This document shows, piece after piece, positions 7,085 to 9,830 of a stretch of DNA of 9,830 nt; within the stretch, counting starts at the first letter, position 1; each line of letters begins with the position of its first letter. The notes beneath the pieces are model-generated. The model had not been told where the DNA came from, did no database searches, and saw only the letters and a list, made by a program, of their open reading frames with translations. A program made the translations under genes and the position numbers. Source of the stretch: CAZGLR01 sp964526635 (GTDB lineage: Bacteria; Zixibacteria; MSB-5A5; GN15; JAAZOE01); NCBI GenBank assembly GCA_964526635.1, contig CAZGLR010000122.1, positions 1-9,830 on the forward strand, written 5' to 3'.

Positions 7085-8397
7085 CCATTTTCTCCTCGCG
7101 GCAGGCGAATTTCAAAGGTGGTTCTATTGGGTATATCGTCGGATAATGCGATTTTACCACCCATCGCCTCCACCAGGCGGCGCGTCAGATACAATCCCAG
7201 CCCGGTCCCGCTGGCTTTGGTGGTATAAAACGGCTCAAACAACTTGCTCCGTTGAGCGGACGGAATACCTGCACCGGTATCGGATACAGCGATTCTCACA
7301 AAGCGACCATCGGATTTGGCCGACAGTGCTACCATTTTTTGTTCAGCGGTATCATTATCAGCTGCGGCCTGCAGGGCGTTGAGCAGCAAATTGATCAACA
7401 CCTGTCGCAATGCGACATTATCGGCGGGAAGTAAAATTTCAGTTTCCTCCAGTGTGACACCCAACTCAACTGATTTTTCGGCAAATTGCCTGCCGAATTG
7501 CCTTACAATCTGATCGATTATCTCCGTCAGCGATACCATTTCTATATTCAGCGATAAATCACCGCGTGCAAATTTGAGATATCCGGTCACGATACTGTCG
7601 AGCCGGGCGACCTCCTCGACAATAAACGATGCCTCGGGATCATCGTATTTCTTACCGAGCCGTTCTCCGGCCGCCCGGAGAATCATCAGCGGGTTTTTCA
7701 CCTCATGGCTCACCACCGCGACCATGCGTCCCAAGGCCGCCTGGGTGCCGGCCTGAATGATCCGTTCCTCGGCCATAGCCAGCCGACGGTTGAACAGAAT
7801 AAATATCACCAGAAGCACCGCCACTGCCGCCGCCGAACCGCCGGCCAGAAGAAACAAATTACCGCGCAAGGCCTCCAGCAGGGTGAAATACCCCGCGCCG
7901 GCCTCTGTGACTACCAGGGCCGCGACTGTGCTGTCGATGCCATACAATGGCGCATAGGCCGATTTCAAATAGGTCCCGTCGACATTATACAATGGCGACG
8001 CGGTCGGTCGCCCGCCGATCGCCTCTTGCAACTGCGTAAAATTGGTGCGGGCCAGCAGATATCCCTGACTGGGCCGATCGAGACGGCTCGAAACGAGATA
8101 GTTGAAATCGATATCGATAATCGATGCCTCAGAAAGCGAATCGATCGTGGCCAGCGAGTCGAGATACATAAGCACTTCGGCATAGGTATCGAGATTATCC
8201 AGTAGCAGATCCTCGACCTGCAATGGCTCAATATGCAGCGCGACACCGGCGGCGACACCGGTCAGGCGGCGCGAAAGCTGTGTCTCGAGATAGGATGATA
8301 TCGATTGATAATACCACCACCAGCCGATATTGACCGCGATCAGGACAGCGATGGTAAACACGATTGCCGCCAGGGCTGTTTTGCGACGGATCCGCAT
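7081..8397 (-). CDS. Membrane sensor histidine kinase
   Basis: A 438-residue sensor kinase, partner of the overlapping response regulator. The N-terminal transmembrane helix (about 8-30) and a second (about 180-203) bracket a periplasmic sensor region of about 150 residues that I do not recognise; its GYLLARTNFTQL and YLKSAYAPLYGIDSTVAALVV stretches resemble Cache/PAS-like extracytoplasmic folds. There is no obvious HAMP domain; a short linker leads to the HisKA helix with the H-box SHEVKNPL (phosphoacceptor H231). The ATPase part has the N-box NLLLNA (336-341), G1 DTGAGI (373-378), F-box FEPFYTT (387-393) and G2 GTGLGL (397-402). All catalytic motifs are intact. The ATG at 8397 has no strong Shine-Dalgarno; a TTGACT with a poor -10 lies just upstream. 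The kinase should phosphorylate the NtrC-type regulator in response to an envelope or extracellular signal, which cannot be named from the sequence. Confidence 0.95.
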   Translation of the reverse strand: MRIRRKTALAAIVFTIAVLIAVNIGWWWYYQSISSYLETQLSRRLTGVAAGVALHIEPLQVEDLLLDNLDTYAEVLMYLDSLATIDSLSEASIIDIDFNYLVSSRLDRPSQGYLLARTNFTQLQEAIGGRPTASPLYNVDGTYLKSAYAPLYGIDSTVAALVVTEAGAGYFTLLEALRGNLFLLAGGSAAAVAVLLVIFILFNRRLAMAEERIIQAGTQAALGRMVAVVSHEVKNPLMILRAAGERLGKKYDDPEASFIVEEVARLDSIVTGYLKFARGDLSLNIEMVSLTEIIDQIVRQFGRQFAEKSVELGVTLEETEILLPADNVALRQVLINLLLNALQAAADNDTAEQKMVALSAKSDGRFVRIAVSDTGAGIPSAQRSKLFEPFYTTKASGTGLGLYLTRRLVEAMGGKIALSDDIPNRTTFEIRLPRGENG

Positions 8398-8475
8398 GCT
8401 GTAATTTGCGGTGCTGCAATGCTATAGTCAACTATGATTCGTGGCGGGGCGAGAAGGGGGCGAATCTGCCTGCAC

Positions 8476-8490
8476 CGGGCCGGCCGCCCG
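8476..8490. repeat. GC-rich hairpin
   Basis: CGGGC (8476-8480) and GCCCG (8486-8490) form a perfect 5-bp stem with a CGGCC loop; the 8-bp palindrome GGCCGGCC overlaps it. It is the left-most palindrome of the repeat cluster. Confidence 0.6.
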
Positions 8491-8522
8491 ATCCTGCCGG
8501 ATAGGGCTACCAATTCTTAATC

Positions 8523-8578
8523 GCCCACAACTTGTCATCTACAATCAGCTGCCCACAACTTGTCGCCCACTACGGAGC
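8523..8578. repeat. 14-bp phased tandem repeat
   Basis: GCCCACAACTTGTC occurs exactly at 8523-8536 and 8551-8564. The 14 bp between them (8537-8550) are a degenerate copy matching 6 of 14 positions, and 8565-8578 begins GCCCAC and matches 9 of 14. Four 14-bp units therefore sit head to tail, two perfect and two decayed. Confidence 0.75.
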
Positions 8579-8599
8579 GGCTTTGCTGCGGAGTCGTAG
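8570..8599. repeat. Imperfect hairpin next to the 14-bp repeats
   Basis: CTACG (8570-8574) pairs with CGTAG (8595-8599), with a weaker inner AGC/GCT pairing (8576-8578 / 8585-8587). It overlaps the last 14-bp unit, suggesting that direct repeats and hairpin form one composite element. Confidence 0.5.
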
Positions 8600-8644
8600 G
8601 TTTATATATTTGTTGAGCTATGTTGCCTTTTGACCTGAATGCCA

Positions 8645-8666
8645 CACCCTGCCGGGTGCGGTACCG
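8645..8666. repeat. Hairpin plus palindrome, first copy of the GGGTGCGGTACC element
   Basis: CACCC (8645-8649) pairs with GGGTG (8654-8658) across a 4-nt loop, followed at once by the 8-bp palindrome CGGTACCG (8659-8666). The 12-mer GGGTGCGGTACC (8654-8665) recurs exactly at 8744-8755. Confidence 0.65.
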
Positions 8667-8681
8667 TGTCATCATTCGTAT

Positions 8682-8701
8682 CCCAACCCTGAAGGGTTGG
8701 G
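8682..8701. repeat. Perfect 8-bp hairpin with TGAA loop
   Basis: CCCAACCC (8682-8689) and GGGTTGGG (8694-8701) form a perfect stem around TGAA. There is no adjacent T run in either direction, so this is a repeat-type palindrome rather than a terminator. Confidence 0.75.
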
Positions 8702-8743
8702 GCACCGGGAAATAGAAATTATGCACAACCAGCCTCGCCCGGT

Positions 8744-8763
8744 GGGTGCGGTACCCCGCGGGG
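8744..8763. repeat. Second GGGTGCGGTACC copy plus CCCCGCGGGG palindrome
   Basis: The 12-mer shared with 8654-8665 is here followed by the perfect 10-bp palindrome CCCCGCGGGG (8754-8763). The copies are 90 bp apart in the same orientation. Confidence 0.65.
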
Positions 8764-8791
8764 ATGATGCTTCAATAGTTTAACCGGGTGG

Positions 8792-8812
8792 CCCGGGGTC
8801 CTTGAGCCCGGG
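8792..8812 (+). repeat. Hairpin with GTCCTTGA core, copy A
   Basis: CCCGGG (8792-8797) pairs with CCCGGG (8807-8812); after a G-G mismatch the inner TC/GA pairs close a CTT loop. The centre GGTCCTTGA (8797-8805) is the reverse complement of TCAAGGACC (8848-8856) inside the next hairpin. Confidence 0.65.
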
Positions 8813-8837
8813 GCAATATGAATGATGGAATCAACTT

Positions 8838-8864
8838 TGACCTGCGTTCAAGGACCGCAGGTCA
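8838..8864 (-). repeat. Perfect 9-bp hairpin with GTCCTTGA core, copy B
   Basis: TGACCTGCG (8838-8846) pairs perfectly with CGCAGGTCA (8856-8864) around a 9-nt loop. Read on the minus strand, the loop region is GGTCCTTGA, the same core as copy A, in the opposite orientation. It begins 10 nt downstream of the S4-domain gene stop, so it may also protect that mRNA's 3' end. No U tract follows. Confidence 0.75.
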
Positions 8865-8874
8865 TCCCGATCTA

Positions 8875-9144
8875 TCATTCGTCACTCGTGCGCGATGGCC
8901 CCTCGATGACTTCGTAGTACCTTTCCCGTGCGGCCTTCGGGATCGAACGGCCCTCCGGCAACTTCAATATCTTCACTGTCATGCTGTGCTTGCCTTTGAC
9001 CGCAATAATATCGCCGACCGAAATATTTTGCGATGGTTTCGCTTTGCGATCATTAACGTGAATGTGACCGGCGTCAGCCATCTCTTTGGCGACGGTGCGT
9101 CGCTTGATTATACCAAGATCGGAGATAAGGCTGTCGAGTCGCAT
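8875..9144 (-). CDS. rqcP: S4-domain RNA-binding protein, RqcP/Hsp15 family
   Basis: An 89-residue basic protein whose start MRLD at 9144 matches the usual beginning of the family; an upstream in-frame ATG (9195) would overlap the isomerase gene and add an unconserved, Ser-rich 17 residues. The S4 core is clear: IKRRTVAKEMADAG, then HVNDRKAKPS and VGDIIAV. From memory this matches Bacillus RqcP (YabO; IKRRT.AKE.AD.G, AK.S, GD) more closely than E. coli Hsp15. RqcP binds the 50S subunit and, with RqcH, helps elongate C-terminal tails on nascent chains trapped on split ribosomes; Hsp15 recycles similar stalled 50S complexes. The start lies 4 nt after the isomerase stop, so the two are coupled, with a GGGGA site somewhat distant. 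The tail after the S4 fold (RSIPKAARERYYEVI and beyond) is also family-like. Confidence 0.88.
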   Translation of the reverse strand: MRLDSLISDLGIIKRRTVAKEMADAGHIHVNDRKAKPSQNISVGDIIAVKGKHSMTVKILKLPEGRSIPKAARERYYEVIEGPSRTSDE

Positions 9145-9148
9145 CGAT

Positions 9149-9830
9149 TTATTCGAATCCCCGGACATCGACATAGATTTTCTGCTTGAGTTCATCGACC
9201 CAGGCGCGGACCATGGTTGCTGTCTTTTCCTGACGGGCCAGATTGCGCAGGATATCGTAGTCTTTTTCGAAGGTCAGTTCACGGCTCTCGCTGCGATCGA
9301 GCAGTTTGATGATATGATAACCCAGCTTGGAACGAACCGGGGTGCTGATTTCGCCGACTTCCATAGTTGCCAATGGTTCTATAAATTCGGAGCGAAGACG
9401 GTTATATGTCATTGGCTCCAGCTCACCGCCAAGGCCGCGCGATTTATCATCATCGGAAAATTCCTTGGCCAGTTCCGGGAAATCGGCGCCCTGCTGCAGG
9501 GCGGTGTACATCGAATCGATGCGGGTTTTGGCGCGCAGGGAATCCTGCGGCGAGGGAACCAGGGGCAGAAGAATCTGGCTGACATCGACACTGTCGCCGA
9601 GGCGGCGATGGCTCTTGATAATATGCCAGCCGAATTCGGTTCGCACCGGCCCGGATACCGACCCGGGTTGCAGCGAAAATGCCGCCCGTCCGAATTCCTC
9701 GACAACTTCCTCTTTGGTGATAAAACCGATCCGTCCGCCAACCGCACCCGGGACTTTATCTTCATAGGCTGCGGCGGCAACCGAGAAAGTTTCACCGGCC
9801 AGGACTTTCTCGCGGGCGGCTTCGGCCATC
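9149..9830 (-). CDS. SurA/PpiC-type periplasmic peptidyl-prolyl isomerase, N-terminus outside window
   Basis: The visible 226 residues are the C-terminal part of a parvulin-type foldase; the frame is open to the window edge, so the Met at 9829 is probably internal. Two rotamase domains are seen: the end of one (about 1-76, with GGRIGFI, SGPVRTEFGWHIIK) and a complete second (about 81-178, with ISTPVRSKLGYHIIK, GGELEPM). A helical C-terminal extension ends in VRGFE. Tandem parvulin domains are the layout of SurA, the periplasmic chaperone that escorts unfolded outer-membrane proteins to the BAM complex; single-domain PrsA/PpiC proteins are shorter. The signal peptide and N-terminal chaperone helix would lie beyond the right edge. 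A foldase for outer-membrane proteins fits a genome that, in this window, also encodes a beta-barrel. Confidence 0.93.
   Translation of the reverse strand, partial: MAEAAREKVLAGETFSVAAAAYEDKVPGAVGGRIGFITKEEVVEEFGRAAFSLQPGSVSGPVRTEFGWHIIKSHRRLGDSVDVSQILLPLVPSPQDSLRAKTRIDSMYTALQQGADFPELAKEFSDDDKSRGLGGELEPMTYNRLRSEFIEPLATMEVGEISTPVRSKLGYHIIKLLDRSESRELTFEKDYDILRNLARQEKTATMVRAWVDELKQKIYVDVRGFE

Larger units (their letters stand above)
8398..8874. other. 477-bp gene-free region with dense palindromes and short repeats
   Basis: No credible gene lies between the S4-domain gene and the kinase gene. Instead there are at least seven hairpin-forming palindromes, a 14-bp tandem-phased repeat and a 12-bp direct repeat, mapped individually below. 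Open frames here are artefacts of the repeats. The kinase promoter must also lie here: TTGACT sits inside the short inverted repeat ATAGT-TG-ACTAT (minus strand, 8424-8435), but no good -10 follows. The overall look is of REP/RIT-like dispersed elements, as found between genes of many bacteria. No transposase is nearby. Confidence 0.8.

Noticed and set aside
8523..8578. Possible CRISPR array because of regularly spaced repeats.
   Set aside because: The unit is only 14 bp, the apparent spacer is a decayed copy of the repeat itself, there are only two exact copies, and no cas gene is present.
8535..8726. A 63-codon minus-strand open frame between the S4-domain and kinase genes.
   Set aside because: It is made entirely of the palindromic and direct repeats of the cluster. 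Such pseudo-peptides are a common artefact of intergenic repeats.
9145..9195. A longer start for the S4-domain protein at 9195.
   Set aside because: It overlaps the isomerase gene by 47 bp and adds Ser-rich residues absent from the family, whose members begin at or near MRLD (9144 here).

Overview
This window looks like chromosomal DNA, probably a metagenome-assembled contig since it contains a run of ten Ns, from a Gram-negative bacterium of the FCB superphylum. The evidence is a secreted protein ending in a type IX secretion (T9SS)-type C-terminal sorting domain with the NYPNPFNP signature, outer-membrane and periplasmic proteins with signal peptides, and moderate GC content. The combination of dockerin-like and cohesin-like modules with this sorting domain suggests an uncultured lineage such as Zixibacteria or a relative. 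That placement is inference from protein style, not from a marker gene.

Every gene I accept lies on the minus strand, so the biological order runs from high to low coordinates. (1) 9830-9149: 3' part of a SurA/PpiC-type periplasmic peptidyl-prolyl isomerase, cut by the window edge. (2) 9144-8875: a small S4-domain RNA-binding protein closely resembling RqcP/Hsp15, starting 4 nt after the isomerase stop. (3) 8874-8398: 477 bp without a gene, packed with hairpins and short repeats. (4) 8397-7081 and 7084-5753: a membrane histidine kinase and an NtrC-type sigma54-dependent response regulator, overlapping by 4 bp (ATGA). (5) 5752-5579: a regulatory interval with a candidate promoter and a long-range inverted repeat that covers the ribosome-binding site of the next gene. 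(6) 5578-4526 and 4516-3167: a two-gene envelope operon of a periplasmic all-helical repeat protein and a predicted outer-membrane beta-barrel, separated by 9 nt. (7) 3166-2782: a non-coding leader or intergenic region. (8) 2781-205: the large secreted T9SS-type protein, which contains the N gap. (9) A strong bidirectional rho-independent terminator at 115-159.

The genes fall into an envelope theme: protein folding in the periplasm (isomerase), sensing (kinase and regulator), and surface or secreted structures (helical repeat protein, barrel, T9SS cargo). The two-component system may control the adjacent envelope operon, but I found no convincing -24/-12 sigma54 promoter there, so this link is only positional. 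No CRISPR array, transposase, phage gene, rRNA or tRNA is visible. The least explained parts are the helical-repeat/barrel pair, the RBS-occluding inverted repeat in front of it, and the repeat cluster at about 8476-8864.
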